A program made the translations under genes and the position numbers. A DNA stretch of 64,000 nt from Muraenolepis orangiensis (Eukaryota; Chordata; Actinopteri; Gadiformes; Muraenolepididae), in assembly GCA_027704905.1 (NCBI GenBank), contig CM051016.1, forward strand, positions 14,348,636 to 14,412,635, read 5' to 3'. Under the pieces are notes generated by a model. The model was given only the letters and a program-made list of their open reading frames with translations, did no database searches and was not told the origin of the DNA. Positions 44,946-62,930 of the stretch are shown in pieces; the stretch's first letter is position 1; each line of letters opens with the position of its first letter.

Positions 44946-45673
44946 TATAAGTGTGTATATATATATATATATATACTGTATATGTATGTACTGTATATGT
45001 GTGTATATATATCTATAAATATATAGATATATATATGTATGTTGTATGTACTGTCACAGTTTAACACACAAACCAGGTCTTCCAGAGGAGGTTCACATGC
45101 AGACTCGGAGCACACCGCCCTGTGGTCCTCCGTGCTGCTTGGAGTACCGGCCCCTAGCAACATGCCATAAAGATCTCATGACATAAAGATCTCCATTTGA
45201 TCAGGGTTCATGTCCCATGCGCTGATGCTCCAGGTTTAGTCCATCACAAACTTACAAACTTACAAAAGAAAAGGCAACAACCCTTCTGCCATTATCTGTT
45301 TCTGCCTGGGTTACATAGCATGCCCCCCCCCTCTTCAAGTACTCACTCATTGGAGCTGACCCTATTCTTTTCCATTATCTAAACCTATGGTTATTAGTCA
45401 TTAGCAATTGGAGAGGGAAATATGAACTTGATTGTCCCACGGTTGTGCTGCCGGTGGAGGAGAGCACGGAGCACGCTATCCATCCATCCATCCAGCCGAC
45501 CGTCTGGTGTTATTAGGGCCGGGGGGGAGGGGGTGGATCTGGTGACATGCTGGTTCTGTGCAGCATTCGCTACGTCCGCTGGCGTGAGGGGTGGGCCGCG
45601 CGGAGACCTCCTGCTATCATGTCAGCAGCAACCGAGAGACACGCAGCACTGCATGCTGCTGGAACCCAGGTGG

Positions 45674-46799
<1,126 letters not shown>

Positions 46800-46800
<1 letters not shown>

Positions 46801-47030
46801 CTTCTCCCCCCTGAGCTGGGGCTCCATGGAGCTTTATTACTGCAGTCCGTTACAGATGGCACTCAGCGGGGATGACATGATTCAAAGTGGCAAGACGCTG
46901 CCTTTTATCTACGTATTACCACGCTATAGCGTCATTTAGCTAAAGACGCTGAGATTAATTTCAGCTAATTCAGTTATGAACATGCGTTCTGAGGAGCGGA
47001 ACACGACTTTCCCCCCCCCCGACTTTTATC
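46800..47030. promoter_or_regulatory. Candidate conserved noncoding element
   Basis: Complex, repeat-free sequence unlike the surrounding microsatellites. It contains homeodomain-type TAATT cores ('gagattaatttcagctaattcag') and ordered AT/GC composition typical of vertebrate enhancers. Conservation cannot be tested here. Confidence 0.3.
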
Positions 47031-47352
47031 TCTTTAATCTCTTATTCCTCCAATGCCTGGAAGGTCAAACGTATATATATCATGTATAATACTTTAATTT
47101 CTTCTTTTTTTTGAAGATGTCCTCCTTTTGTCTTTTGAAGGTGCTTTTCCCCCTCTTTGTGGAGGATATCAAGCCCAATTGTTTCAGACAAAGTAATCCC
47201 TTTAAGCTCACGACTGGCTGTTTATACTAAATCCTTTAACTGCATAAAGGGCCATTAGGCCCCGCCCCCGGCGCTCCCACAAGCGTAAGCAGAGATGTTG
47301 TTGGGCCGGACCGTGATGAGGCATAAACGGACCGAATCAGGACTCCACTTTG

Positions 47353-49590
<2,238 letters not shown>

Positions 49591-49599
49591 ATCCTCCTC

Positions 49600-50110
49600 C
49601 CTCGGGCCTCTTCTATTCACCCGACCCAAAGCCGTAAGGAGTGAGCGTGGATTAGCGTTCTTAACGGAGACATACCTCCCCATCGCCCCATCGCCCCTTC
49701 TCACACTGCGACCATTCCAGCTCTGCGCCTTTTGGAGTATGTCTTTGTTTAAGCTCTCCGAGCCTCTCCTGTGAGAGCAGCTCAGCACATGCGGAGTGTC
49801 AGCCCTAATGATCTTTGACAGGGGCATTTAGCGGTTGTAATTCAAATCTAATTCAGAACATCTTAACCCTGAAGTCTGTCAAGCCGCTCGGAGCGCCCTG
49901 GAACACTCATGGCACCAATCACGCGTCCGGGTGGCAGCACGCTGATGTGTCAACAAGCCGCGGTTAGGAAAACAGCGCTCTTCTAGTGAGGGTGGGGGGG
50001 GGGGGGGTTACTGTAAACCGGCGGAGCTACGGAGGAGTCTACCGCGAACCAACAGCGTCGGTGTGAGAGAATGTGCACCGGCTTGGTAATTAAATTGGCC
50101 CCAAGTATAT
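49600..50110. promoter_or_regulatory. Candidate conserved noncoding block
   Basis: Mostly complex sequence, including 'taatgatctttgacaggggcatttagcgg' near 49807 and 'ggtaattaaattggcccca' near 50084. It has homeobox-like TAAT cores and no coding potential. Inference from texture only. Confidence 0.28.
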
Positions 50111-50439
50111 CTCTCCACCCCTTCACCACCGACCCCGTGGAAAAAAAAGAAAAAAAGAACCTAAATAGGCTCCATATTAAATGTGCTTCAGATGTAGGAC
50201 GCGCCGCAGTGATTGCCTTTAATGTGGAACCCCCTCCCCCCCATGGAACCCCCCCCCCCCAGGAACCCATCCCCCCATTGGAACCCCCCCCCCTTGTGTT
50301 CGAGCGTCACCTTTTGAACCGCTCAACACTAAAGGGAAAGCGTCATCTTTTCATGTGGAAAAGAAAACACACACAGCTACGGTTCAGAGAAGGCGGTGTC
50401 ACACGTGTGTGTATATACGTGTGTGTGTATATATATATA

Positions 50440-50482
<43 letters not shown>

Positions 50483-51200
50483 GTGTGTGTGTGTGGCTGG
50501 ACCAGCGTTGACCCTGCATGTGATTTCTAAAGAAAGAAGAATAAAGAAACCCCCTAGCTGGGACCTTGAACGTGGCCTATGTGGTAATCCACTTACACTT
50601 TACGCACGGCGCGTAAAGGCTTTCCAAACGCTCCTCCAATACAGGCTTCAGCCGTTTTAATGTCTTCATGAACGTGGAGTTATGAGGATATGGGCTCTTA
50701 TTATAATTGTAATACGATAATAATGAATATAAGACTATACGGATAGACTATCACAGGGAATTGGTGGCCGCCTGCTTTTCCGTACAGCCTACTGGGTCAG
50801 TCTCACACGCAGGCTTACCAAGTGTTAAAAAAAACGTTTGGAAAAATCCAAATATATAATAACTGAGACCAATACGGACAAGTGTTATAGTCATTTCTCG
50901 CTGGTATTTTTCAGCATGTGACCCAAAACTCCAGGTTTGAATTCTGACTTGGGTCCATGGAAAACGTCCATAATGAGACTTGTCCTCTTCAATTAAACTT
51001 GCAATCACGGTTCGGAGAGCCGTCTCGTTGTTCTGCCAATTGCATCATCACCGTCGGAGTGGACAGATCCTCCTCTATATACCTGACCGACGACTCGTCG
51101 TAATGTTCTCCAACTGCAGTGCACACAGTAAGCAGCTTCTCGCAGGGCGTCCACTTCATACATCCATGGTCCACTTAGGCCTAATAGAACACTAGTGACA
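50110..51200. other. Intergenic, no gene recognised
   Basis: C-runs near 50230-50290, (TA)n with inverted symmetry at 50429-50480, otherwise unique. No exon recognised. Confidence 0.5.
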
Positions 51201-51339
51201 CATGATGGATGAGTGCTTCTCTAACCTCTGTTAAGTGCTCCGAAAACAAATGGAACGCTTTCATCGCGGCAGCGTGTCTATTACCAGAGGTGGTAATAGC
51301 TCCTCGTTCTATCTATCAAGTTATTTGTGTGTCTAAATA

Positions 51340-51570
51340 ATTTTGAGAAATTAAACTATTAATCATCCTCCCATCAGGGCGTGTGACAGGAGATCACGCG
51401 AGAGGAGCGGACGGGACGTGCTGCGCCCGCATCCGCGGTGCACTTAAGAGGTGTTTATGACTTACTTTGTGAAATGGGCCTAATTGCTTAATTGCTCATC
51501 TGTTGGCGGCTGCAGTGTTTTTTAAAAAGGGGTAAATGTTAAACCAGGACGTGAATTTCAGTAGAATTAT
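51340..51570. promoter_or_regulatory. Candidate conserved noncoding element
   Basis: Contains 'gaaatgggcctaattgcttaattgctcatctg', two closely spaced TAATTG homeodomain-type sites in complex sequence. Not coding in any frame. Confidence 0.3.
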
Positions 51571-52069
51571 CCAAAGTAAAACCAAATGTTCACTTGAAAG
51601 GGGTGGCTTGCCGGGGATGTGAAAGTTGGAGGATTTGTTGATTTTCATTTCTTAATGCACACCGTTTAACCAATTGTTATTATGGAAGAAGAAAAAAGTT
51701 GAAATAATAAGTCGAGAAAAAACACCCCAGAAATATCCCGGTTCACAACATCTGGGGGGCTGTCGTTCTCACACACGCCGTAACCTCACTTCCCCAGCAC
51801 GGCTTTACCCCGGCAACAGCCGTGTTGTGGTGCTACACACGTACGAGTCTGGGCCTGAGGAGGAGGAGGAGGAGGAGGTGGAGGAGAAGTGGACCCGACG
51901 CGTGTGGAGAACACTGAACACCATGGTAGAGGCGGGAGAGTTGACACGTGGAGCCGAAGCGGAGGTGTCACACCGTACGGCCCGCGGACGGAGCGCGGCC
52001 CGGTCTGCTCTTTGTCATTAAGCAGCTCCAAGGAAAACACAAAGGAATACTGTTTTTTTTTCTGTTTTT

Positions 52070-52262
52070 AAATGAGTCATGCATTAACCTGTTCGGGGGG
52101 AGTTCACGTTAAACGTATGGACTCGGACAGCACAAGATTTATGGCGATGGCTGCAGAAATGATGCTTTTCTTCCCCCCAAAGGCACTTTAATTATGTAAT
52201 TACTGCCAGATGCTTTTCATTTGCGGTCGCCGTTAATTAGGGACAGGGGTCCGCAGTTCAAG
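52070..52262. promoter_or_regulatory. Candidate conserved noncoding element
   Basis: Contains 'tttaattatgtaattactgccag' and 'gtcgccgttaattaggg' with clustered TAATTA homeodomain cores and an ATGAGTCATGCA start (AP-1-like TGAGTCA). It is flanked directly by (CT)n. Confidence 0.32.
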
Positions 52263-52309
52263 TAGTCAGACTGGTTTCTCTCTCTCTCCCTCTCTTTCCT
52301 TCTACCCGT

Positions 52310-52520
<211 letters not shown>

Positions 52521-52669
52521 CCCCCCTCCCTCCCTCCCCTCCTCTCTCTCGCTGATAAAGTGGGCGTCGTCCCGGGGCCGCTGGGGCCGGAGATGATTAG
52601 CCAAATCCGCAGCAAAACTCATTTGTTATTCAAGCCGGGCTGTCAGACCCCCACCCCCCCACCCCGCAG

Positions 52670-53030
52670 CAGAGAGACACACAGAAGAGAGACACACAGT
52701 AGAGAGACACACAGAAGAGAGACACACAGTAGAGAGACACACAGAAGAGAGACACACAGTAGAGAGACACACAGTTGAGAGACACACAGAAGAGAGACAC
52801 ACAGTAGAGAGACACACAGAAGAGAGACACACAGAAGAGAGACACACAGAAGAGAGACACACAGTAGAGAGACACACAGACGAGAGACACACAGTAGAGA
52901 GACACACAGAAGAGAGACACACAGTAGAGAGACACACAGAAGAGAGACACACAGTAGAGAGACACACAGAAGAGAGACACACAGTAGAGAGACACACAGT
53001 AGAGAGACACACAGAAGAGAGACACACACC
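52670..53030. repeat. 15-bp minisatellite, about 24 copies
   Basis: Unit GAGAGACACACAG(A/T)A, alternating between -GAA- and -GTA- forms through the array. The 15-bp period leaves frames open (repeats of CVSLL on the - strand). Confidence 0.97.
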
Positions 53031-53129
53031 GGTATCCCTCCGCCGGGCCAACTCTACCCTTATCTTTCCAACTGATCAGCAACAATTGTCGCTCCAATAA
53101 GAAGCAGCCACAGGGTCTCATGTGTGTGT

Positions 53130-53240
53130 TTGCTTTGCTCATTAGGCCCCCGCTAATTCGGGGGGAAACGGTTGGAGAGCCGAGAGCCGAGAGCCGAGGG
53201 CCCCGCGGCGCTGGGTAATCTAAATGAATGGTCTCCGTCA
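53130..53240. promoter_or_regulatory. Candidate conserved noncoding element
   Basis: Short complex segment with 'cattaggcccccgctaattcgg' between a minisatellite and unique AT-rich sequence. Confidence 0.22.
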
Positions 53241-53816
53241 TACAGTTTACCTTCAGAGAACCACAGGGGGAGAGCCGTGGCTGTTAGGTGAGGGACGGAC
53301 GGAGGATGGATGGAGTGTGGTGTAGTGTGGTGTGCGTCCATTAACATCACCCTTGCTATATATTGGCCTATTTTAAAATAATAACTATAATAACTATTAT
53401 TAAAGCACGATGAAAACATTTAGTACATACGCGTTTTTATATTTCGAAGACACTTAACAACACTTAACAACATGACGTGTTCATAAACTGTGGGTTGTAT
53501 ATGCTAAAAGCTATTTAAAAACAGTTTTCAGGGCATTTCAGTAGATGGTTATGTTCTAATCCCACAATGCAGAACACAGGCCTAAAACTGATATACAATA
53601 ACAATATGCAGAAAGAAATGCTCAGGCCCAAAATTCAATAATTCTCAAAGCAGACATGACCCAACACAAAAAAACTCCAACAAAAACACACTTTTCTTCA
53701 GTGGTGGAGTGTGAAGTGGTGCCAACTGGGAATCAAATGACTTGGGAAGGAGAGGGGAGCTAAGTGCAGCCATTTCTCACTTTCTAACCCCCCCCCACCA
53801 CCACCACCACCCCCCA

Positions 53817-53943
<127 letters not shown>

Positions 53944-54039
53944 GAAAGCTGTAATACACCTGACACTAAGTGGAGACAAGCACCCACTCTGGATGTGTCA
54001 CCGATAAGAATGTGGTCCCCGCACGGCACCGCCATCCAC

Positions 54040-54935
54040 CCAACCTCCTCCACCCAACAGCCTCCACCCTCCCTATCTCCACCCTGCCTACCTCCATCAT
54101 CCTCCACCCTCCCTATCCCCACCATCCTCCACCCAACAGCCTCCACCCTCCCTATCCCCACCCTCCTCCACCCTCCCTACCTCCACCATCCTCCACCCTC
54201 CCTACCTCCACCATCCTCCACCCTCCCTATCCCCACCATCCCCCACCCAACAGCCTCCACCCTCCCTATCCCCACCCTCCCTACCTCCACCATCCTCCAC
54301 CCTCCCTACCTCCACCATCCTCCACCCTCCCTATCCCCACCATCCCCCACCCAACAGCCTCCACCCTCCCTATCCCCAACCTCCTCCACCCTCCATATCC
54401 CCACCATCCTCCACCCAACAGCCTCCACCGTCCCTATCCCCAACCTCCTCCACCCTCCCTATCCCCACCATCCTACAGCCTCCACCCTCCCTATCCCCAA
54501 CCTCCTCCACCCTCCCTATCCCCACCATCCTACAGCCTCCACCCTCCCTATCCCCAACCTCCTCCACCCTCCCTATCCCCACCATCCTCCACCCAACAGC
54601 CTCCACCCTCCCTATCCCCAACCTCCTCCATCCTCCCTATCCCCACCATCCTCCACCCAACAGCCTCCACCCTCTCTATCCCCAACCTCCTCCACCCTCC
54701 CTATCCCCCACTCTCCCTATCCCCCCATCCTCCACCCAACGGCCTCCACCCTCCCTATCCCCAACCTCCTCCACCCTCCCTTTCCCCAACCTCCACCTCC
54801 CATCCCACCCTCCCTATCCCCACCATCCTCCACCCAACAGCCTCCACTCTCCCTATCCCCACCCTCCTCCACCCTACCCATCCCCACCATCCTCCACCCT
54901 CCCTATCCCCACCCTCCTCCACCCTACCTATCCAT
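54040..54935 (+). repeat. Minisatellite (CCACCCTCCCTATCCCCA family), forward
   Basis: Tandem blocks of CCACCCTCCCTATCCCCA(A/C)C plus CTCCTCCACCCAACAGCCT spacers, about 900 bp. The long Pro/Ser-rich frame through it (from about 53970) is a repeat artefact. The complement of the same core builds the array at 57775-58250. Confidence 0.95.
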
Positions 54936-55019
54936 GTCAGAGAGGAGAGGAAATGGCACATAAATACAAACACTGAGAGGAAAATAATCCCAGAATTTGC
55001 TACTTTTTCTAGTAGGCTG

Positions 55020-55572
<553 letters not shown>

Positions 55573-55744
55573 GTCAGACGAGTAAAAAGGAAAACGCCAG
55601 ATCTTGTGAAAGGGGATGTTGTTAATGTTTCTGAGTGGCTGTCAGTGAGGGAAGTGTGGGGCTCTGACACACATGTCATTACCTATGCATTAGCATGGAT
55701 GATAGGGGCCTTACCACTCAGGCCCCCACGGGCTTAAAAAGACA

Positions 55745-56255
55745 CACACGCACGCACGCACGCACGCGCACGCACGCACGCACACACGCAGACACACAGT
55801 GAGCATCCATATGTCGTCCGCACAGAGAAATAATTATTTTATCTCCAGCTCATGTGTCCATTCTGTGTCAAGGCTTTGGTCCCTATATATGGGGTGGATG
55901 CATGTATTCTGAAATATGAAATGGATATGCTTGGATGTTTCCCTAATGTCTTTTTGAGTACAGCTAATAGGTATACCTATGCATACTAATGAGAGGGCTG
56001 TGCAAACAAGAGTGGGACATTAATCCTGGAAATACTGTAGCTCATGGAACCAGAAGTGCTCTTCACGACTTTTCACCGAGGACGTTCGTAAATGACTCGC
56101 ACTTCTGTGGAAAAACAAAAATAAGAATGAAATGCCCATTACGAAATATGTTCGCCGTGGAAACCCGAGTATTATGTCTTCTGTGAGGGAGCTGGCATCC
56201 ACAACAGGCGCTGGTCGTGGGCCACGTGTCACGGACGTACGGCGTTGGACCGCAA
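55745..56255. other. Intergenic, no gene recognised
   Basis: (ACGC)n at 55746-55790 then unique sequence. No exon recognised. Confidence 0.5.
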
Positions 56256-56259
56256 CCAC

Positions 56260-56326
56260 GGAGGAGGAGGAGGAGGAGGAGGAGGAGGAGGAGGAGGAGG
56301 AGGAGGAGGAGGAGGAGGAGGAGGAG
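56260..56326. repeat. (GGA)n trinucleotide repeat
   Basis: About 22 copies of GGA. Open frames through it give poly-Glu or poly-Pro. Confidence 0.97.
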
Positions 56327-57113
56327 AGGTTAATTTCAAGTGAACATTCATCAAATGAGGCTTGACCCCGGCCTGATGGCTACTTCCAAATACCTCATCC
56401 CCATCCCCGAGCGTCGGGGACCGGCTCACATGTGTTTTAGGAATTAGCCTTCCCTGCAATTTCCCTGCAAACCACAGCTTTTTGAAGCAAACCCTTGAGT
56501 GACTGAGTGAGTGACCGAGCGAGCGTGTGAGTGTGTGCGTGTGCGTGCGTCGTGCGTGCATGTGAGTCTGTGTGTGTGTGTGTGCATGCATGTTTATGTG
56601 TGCGTATGTATGTATGTGCGTCCGCCTGTGTGTGCGTGTGCATGCGTGTGTGTGTGTGTGTGTGCATGCAGTTTATGTGTGCGTGATGCTGAACAATGTG
56701 TTAATGCACTCTTTTAAGCTCTGTGAAAAAAGAAACGTCCAACAACACCTCCTGTGACATTCAGCTCCGCAGCGAACACGCCGCACCTCACAACTCAAAC
56801 GCCAACACAACTAGTCTCAGGTTAACGCTCCATGTTTTGTAGACACCAACACTGTTCATGTAGATACACCCTCCTCCACCCTCCCTACCTCCACCATCCA
56901 TACCCCCCACCCAACCTCATCCATTAGCCGGCTCATCTTCAACTTACTCAGACAAAAAAACATATTTCACTTTAAGTCGGCTGCTCTTAACAGGTCCACT
57001 GCCCAGAGGAGAGATCTGCCCTTCTCTGCTCTCACTCCAAATAAAAGCACCATTGTTACAAAATTAATGTTTAAAAAAAAGAATCTGGGAGGTAAAAAGG
57101 AAGGAGGAGGGAG

Positions 57114-57114
<1 letters not shown>

Positions 57115-57167
<53 letters not shown>

Positions 57168-57187
57168 GGGCCCCCATATATATATAG

Positions 57188-57236
<49 letters not shown>
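57115..57236. repeat. (TA)n inverted repeat
   Basis: Two (TA)-(GTATATA)n blocks mirrored around GGGCCCCC near 57168-57175. Confidence 0.9.
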
Positions 57237-57237
<1 letters not shown>

Positions 57238-57254
57238 GGGGTGGGGAGCCAGAT

Positions 57255-57560
57255 CTTGATTTTTACACAATCCAGGCCTCCTTTAGCTGGCCGTTTGGGA
57301 GCGTGTATACTCTTGATAGTTGATTTTACGAGGGGTTTGAAGTCCTCCTGGTCGTATAATAGTATATAATGCCTGGCCGGGTCATCACGCAGTGAAGCGG
57401 CGGCCGTGACCCGGGCCAATTACAGACAGGCATCAGCGGAGCCTCCCTTTGAGTCGGGTCCTGTCTGGACTCTCCTGACGGTGAGCCTCCATAGCTCTCT
57501 GTCCCTAATGCTGGGCTCATATGGAGTTGGCTGCACCGCAGGAAGCTAATCGAGGGTATA
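57255..57560. promoter_or_regulatory. Candidate conserved noncoding block
   Basis: About 300 bp of complex, balanced sequence ('cgggccaattacagacaggcatcagc', 'ccctaatgctgggctcatatgg') between repeats, no coding frame recognised. Confidence 0.3.
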
Positions 57561-57618
57561 ACACCTTGTTTAGTTTGTTTTTCAATAAAACCCAGGGGAA
57601 CCCGTTTCATAACCCCAC

Positions 57619-57764
<146 letters not shown>

Positions 57765-57774
57765 AGGATGAGAG

Positions 57775-58250
57775 AGGGAGGTGGAGGGTGGAGGTAGTTG
57801 GGGATAGGTAGGGTGAAGAAGGGTGGAGGTAGTTGGTGATATGGAGGGTGGAGGTAGTTTGGGATAGGGAGGGTGGAGAAGGGTGGAGGTAGTTGGGGAT
57901 ATGGAGGGTGGAGGTAGTTGGGGATAGGGAGGGTGGAGAAGGGTGGAGGTAGTTGGGGATAGGGAGGGTGGAGGTAGTTGGGGATATGGAGGGTGGAGGT
58001 AGTTGGGGATATGGAGGGTGGAGGTAGTTGGGGATAAGGAGGGTGGAGAAGGGTGGAGGTAGTTGGGGATAGGGAGGGTGGAGGTAGTTGGGGATATGGA
58101 GGGTGGAGGTAGTTGGGGATAAGGAGGGTGGAGGTAGTTGGGGATATGGAGGGTGGAGGTAGTTGGGGATAGGGAGGGTGGAGGTAGTTGGGGATATGGA
58201 GGGTGGAGGTAGTTGGGGATAGGGAGGGTGGAGAAGGGTGGAGGGGTAAG
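57775..58250 (-). repeat. 25-bp minisatellite (same core as 54040-54935, inverted)
   Basis: Unit GGGTGGAGGTAGTTGGGGAT followed by AGGGA or ATGGA, about 18 copies. The reverse complement of its core equals the forward array's core. Confidence 0.95.
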
Positions 58251-58768
58251 ATATTTTTTTTGTAAGACTTTTTCCTAGAGGGAAGTCCGACTCTCTTTTC
58301 ATGTGGTTCTGCTTCTCGTTTTCATGTTCATTTCTTAATTCTGCTGACCCAGCATGGCCCGGTTCACCGTGGGCTTCTCTACGTCACGCCTGCACGGAGC
58401 GCTGAGCTCATCGCGGCGTGTTCATCGTCCTCCGTTCACCCCACAGGGTGACGGACGAGTCCTGTTCAATCCTAATCCGAGCAGATTAATCTGAGGGCCA
58501 GTCACTCGTCCATCTTCTTCGTCTGGGTTCTCTCTCTCTTTCTACTTTCTCCCTCCCTCCTCCCCCGTTTACGTCTCATTCTCTGGTGATTCAACTCACA
58601 CATGAGCTCACTACTGCTGAGCTCACTACCTGCTGTAAATTCATTTAGATATATTTATCATGTTTTTCATAATTGCATACGCCTGATCACTACCTGTTGA
58701 ATACTTGTATACTTACCTGTATATATCAGTGGCGAAGCATGTCTATCACAACTGGACCTTCTGTAGAC

Positions 58769-59147
58769 CAGGGGTTCCCCAACTTTTCAGCCCGCGACCC
58801 CCAACATAACAGACTGGAGACCCCCCACTATCACCGTCCGACGGGGGGGGGATCGCGAACATCGTGAAGTCCAACAGGGGGGGGTGGGGGGGGATATGTC
58901 GCGATCGCGAACATTGTGTGTGGCTTTTTTTCAATGACGATACTGACGTGAATCTGTGGGAATTAGAATTCCTTTATTTGTCACTCACGTTATTATTAAC
59001 AATAATAATAATACAAATGATAAAAAAAATAAAATAATAATAATAATAATAAAATAAATAAACCTCATGGGTCACATCAAGAGGATTCTGAAATCATCTC
59101 GCGACCCCCCCCTCGGGGTCCCGCGACCCCCACTTTGGGAACCCCTG
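58769..59147. mobile_element. hAT-type MITE, 379 bp
   Basis: Terminal inverted repeats CAGGGGTTCCCCAACTTT (left) and complement ending GGGAACCCCTG (right). A perfect 8-bp target duplication CTGTAGAC lies at 58761-58768 and 59148-59155. Interior has GACCCC-rich ends and (AAT)n near 59000-59060. Confidence 0.95.
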
Positions 59148-59155
59148 CTGTAGAC

Positions 59156-60540
59156 CACCACCACCCCCCCCCCTCTGGGTCACCCCCATGCATAAAGTCA
59201 TACACGTTTTAAAGTGAGACCCTGTGTAGAAAGAGGGCACTATTCACTTTATTCAGGGTTCATGGGGATTTGATGAAATACAATACGTGTTGGAGAATAT
59301 TTACTGTTGAAACACATTGTAAAGGACTACTTTTTGGGGTTTTAAACCAGAGTGAACGGTAACAATGTGTAACTCCTCTCTGAATCCAGCTGGAAGTCAA
59401 GGCCCTACTAGATTTGAGACAAAGGCTTCAATCTGTGGTCTATTGACGTATTGCATTATAATGTCAGTGAGTTCCACCGCATTGCAATGTAGAAGCCGTT
59501 ATACAAATCAACACCAGCTCTTACTTTGTGGCTGAACCACATTTTCTACGTGATATAAGACCTACTCTACACATAACTATTGTGGGAGTCAAATGTAACC
59601 AGTTCTAATTGAATAATCAAATCTTATACAAATGATGATTAAGCCTCATAGATGGAGCAGCGATATACGATTCTGACTCATTTCAGCGGTGAATGTTGTT
59701 CTATTGAATGAATGGACTTTTCCCTTTCAAAATGCCACAAGTGGAAATGCGGTGGTCTTCTTACAACACTAACATCTGACATCTGAATGAATGTTATGTT
59801 TTCACATTTGAGATATTGTAGTAGGTTTTATTGGTTCCTAGATGCTTGCCAACATCGGCCTCTTGGCAGTTTTGAAAGTACAATCCAGGAGTTGCTGTAT
59901 GAAACCCTGGCTCCACTGAACCAACACGAACCTCCTCATCACAGTCGGTCCTTGTTAGTTGGCCTCGGGTGTTTGTGGAGTACATTTATATAACTTTACA
60001 TTTTAACAATAAATGTACGTCTGTTCAGCCTAATTGCAATGCATTCATGCTCACCGTCAATGTAATGAACTATTCGATAATGAATTGAATGATAGGACCT
60101 TGCCTTTGCAATTCATACATACACAAATAATAATGCATTACAAAACAAATACTATATTATATAATGAAAATGTATCGCGTTACTCAACGTCATATGTAAA
60201 CAATTCCAACCGTAATACAATACAGCGTTCAGCAATAGTGGCTGAATGCTAATTATATGTCTATATAGTATTGTAGTAAAGTACCTGTATATATCTTTTT
60301 CAGTTTTTTTCAAAATATTTAGATGAACATCAGGGGTGCTGTTACAAGGGGGGGGGGGGCACGGGGCCTGGCACCTTCCTCTCCTTCTCCCACATGTGTT
60401 TAACTCCCAGTGAATGTCTATATTGCAATACTTATGGTAAAAGACGCATCATTCCCATCTACTCTAAGACTTACGGTAAAATAGTGTGCCCAAACCGCCA
60501 TTCTCAAACCATCACCGCTTCACTGTTTGGTGGCAACAGC
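59156..60540. other. Intergenic, no gene recognised
   Basis: AT-rich unique sequence with a G10 run near 60350. Short open frames only; none recognised. Confidence 0.6.
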
Positions 60541-60544
60541 AACA

Positions 60545-60665
60545 AGATACAAGATACAAGATTTTTATTGCCCATTTACAAGTACCAAGTACATAGGAAC
60601 GCGTACTCCCCATTCCCTCCCGCAGTCAACATCTCAAAAACAACACCATAAAAATATAAATAATA
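60545..60665. repeat. Dispersed repeat relic (LINE-tail family)
   Basis: 'acaagatacaagatttttattgcc' start and 'attccctcccgcagt' middle, homologous to 5410-5510 and 32515-32640. Confidence 0.6.
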
Positions 60666-60984
60666 TATACAATAAAATAAACAAAAAAAGAGCAGAAAAG
60701 TGACTTAAATGATATGTACATGGTTTTTGTATGACACCGTTACAATAGGACGTATACAAGTCTTACTAGAGTCCAACAACTTTCCTGAGATGTTAACTTA
60801 GCATAAAACACAATGTGTGCTGACCAGATGCAGACACATATATATATATAGTTATACACGTTATAGTTAAGGTCCCGGTATTTGTGAAACAAGTCTGTCT
60901 GGAGTTATGTCGACTTACCCCTGTCCCCAAGGGTTACGGTTATTTTAGAAAATAAAGTGTTCATTATATTTCTTCATATACATA

Positions 60985-61545
60985 TTTACATAAAGAGCTG
61001 TGATACATATTTACATAAAGAGCTGTGATACATATATACATAACGAGCTGTGATACACATTTACATAAAGAGCTGTGATACACATTTACATAAAGAGCTG
61101 TGATACATATTTACATAAAGAGCTGTGATAGACATTTACATATAGAGCTGTGATATACATTTACATAAAGAGCTGTGGTACACATTTACATATAGAGCTG
61201 TGCTACACATGTATATATAGAGCGGTGGTACACATTTACATATAGAGCTGTGATACACATTTATATATAGAGCTCCGATACACATTTACATATAGAGCTG
61301 TGATACACATTTACATACAGAGCTGTGATACATATGTACATATTGTAATGGGGATACACATGTACATATAGAGCTGTGTCAATATTTACATATAGAGCTG
61401 TTATGTATATTTACATATATAGCTGTGATGCATATTTGCATACATAGCTGTGATACATATTTACATATAGAGCTGTGATACATATGTACATATGGAGCTG
61501 TGATACATACCTACATATAGAGCTGTGATACATATTTACATGTAT
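60985..61545. repeat. 25-bp AT-rich minisatellite, about 22 copies
   Basis: Unit ATACATATTTACATAAAGAG followed by CTGTG, drifting to ATATAGAGCTGTG in later copies. Confidence 0.95.
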
Positions 61546-62930
61546 CTCCCCAAGGGAGACCAAATGTATCAGAAACACCATTCAATAATCCTGTATGATC
61601 TTCATAAAACGCCTAAAGCCTTTTTTTGTGTATTTTGTTATCTTTAGTGTTTAAATGAAGTAGCCACCTATTGGAACAAATCTACTTTTCAACTTGGTCA
61701 TGCAGCACATGCAGACTTTTTGTATTGGCTTTATATCATGACTAAATGCCCTGACCTGAGCTAAACCAATCAAATGATGTCGCTCATATTAATAATGAAA
61801 TATAATCTCCTTCCAGACGGTGGTTCACGGCTGAGGTCTCTCCTGGACTGGAGGAATAGGTCTCCATGCAGATCCCCGACCCTGACCTGGTCCAACTCAA
61901 TACTCAGCTACTCAGGGCTGGCAGCTGTAATGGCCGTATAGCTGCTCACTGTGTTGACGTGGATTAGATTAGATTCAAATGTATTGTCAAGTACAGTACA
62001 GCGAAAGGAATTTGGCATCTAACCAGAGTGCAAATGTTGCAGTAAAGTGCACAGTAATATATAATGTACAGTGGTTAAATAAGATGTAAATACAGTCTAC
62101 TAAAAACAACTACTACTAAAAATAGGTATAAAATAACTTATAGAGTAGGTATGAGATATGTGCAGAATTATAGGTATATATATACAAGGTAAGTATACAA
62201 GTATAAACAGGTAGTGATCAGGGGTATGCAGTTGTATCAAAAGATAAATATATACACATGTATATACAGCAGCTAGTAAGCAGGGGTGTGCAGTTATATC
62301 AGCAGTTGACGATTAATATATATATATACGGTAGGTACAGTAAAAATGTACATGACTATCACACAGGTATGTCAACTATAAATATGTAAACCATAGGTAG
62401 AGGTAGGGAGTTATGATACAGTGCAAGGCCGTTGAAGACATTGATGGAAGGGGTATTGTCAGCAGGGTTCAGAGTTCGTATGTTGGGCAGCAGAGGGGTG
62501 GGGGTGCGCTTCATAGTCTCCGCCCCCCCCCCCCCGGCTACGAAGCCGGGAGACAAATAGACTCATTCCATTGGTGGAAGAAATAGCTAGAATGAAATTA
62601 GGTGAGATTGCAACAACAATTTTCTGATGCTTAATGCACACCTTGATAGCCTAATTTGCAGTAATTTACAGATTCCCGTTGGCCATCACTTCACATTCAT
62701 TTCAGTTGTTAAATGTAATGATCTTGTGGAGCTTTGGGTTAAAGGTATTTGCAACGGTTATGATGATATTTTTTTGCATGTCTAGCTAGTGTTCCAAGAT
62801 GGTTTACTCAAGGTCTCAATGGATGTCGGGCCATTAAGAAACACTCGTTGAACATACCTGAAGATTGCTATCTTCACCATTGTATCTACGTTTTAGTTTT
62901 GTGTACTTGAACCCAAAAAAAAAATCCCGC
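61546..62930. other. Intergenic with dispersed-repeat fragment, no gene recognised
   Basis: A segment at about 61960-62110 ('attagattcaaatgtattgtcaagtacagtacagcgaaa') looks like another reversed LINE tail. Loose 'gtatacaagtataaacaggtag' repeats follow to about 62350. C-run near 62523. No exon recognised. Confidence 0.5.
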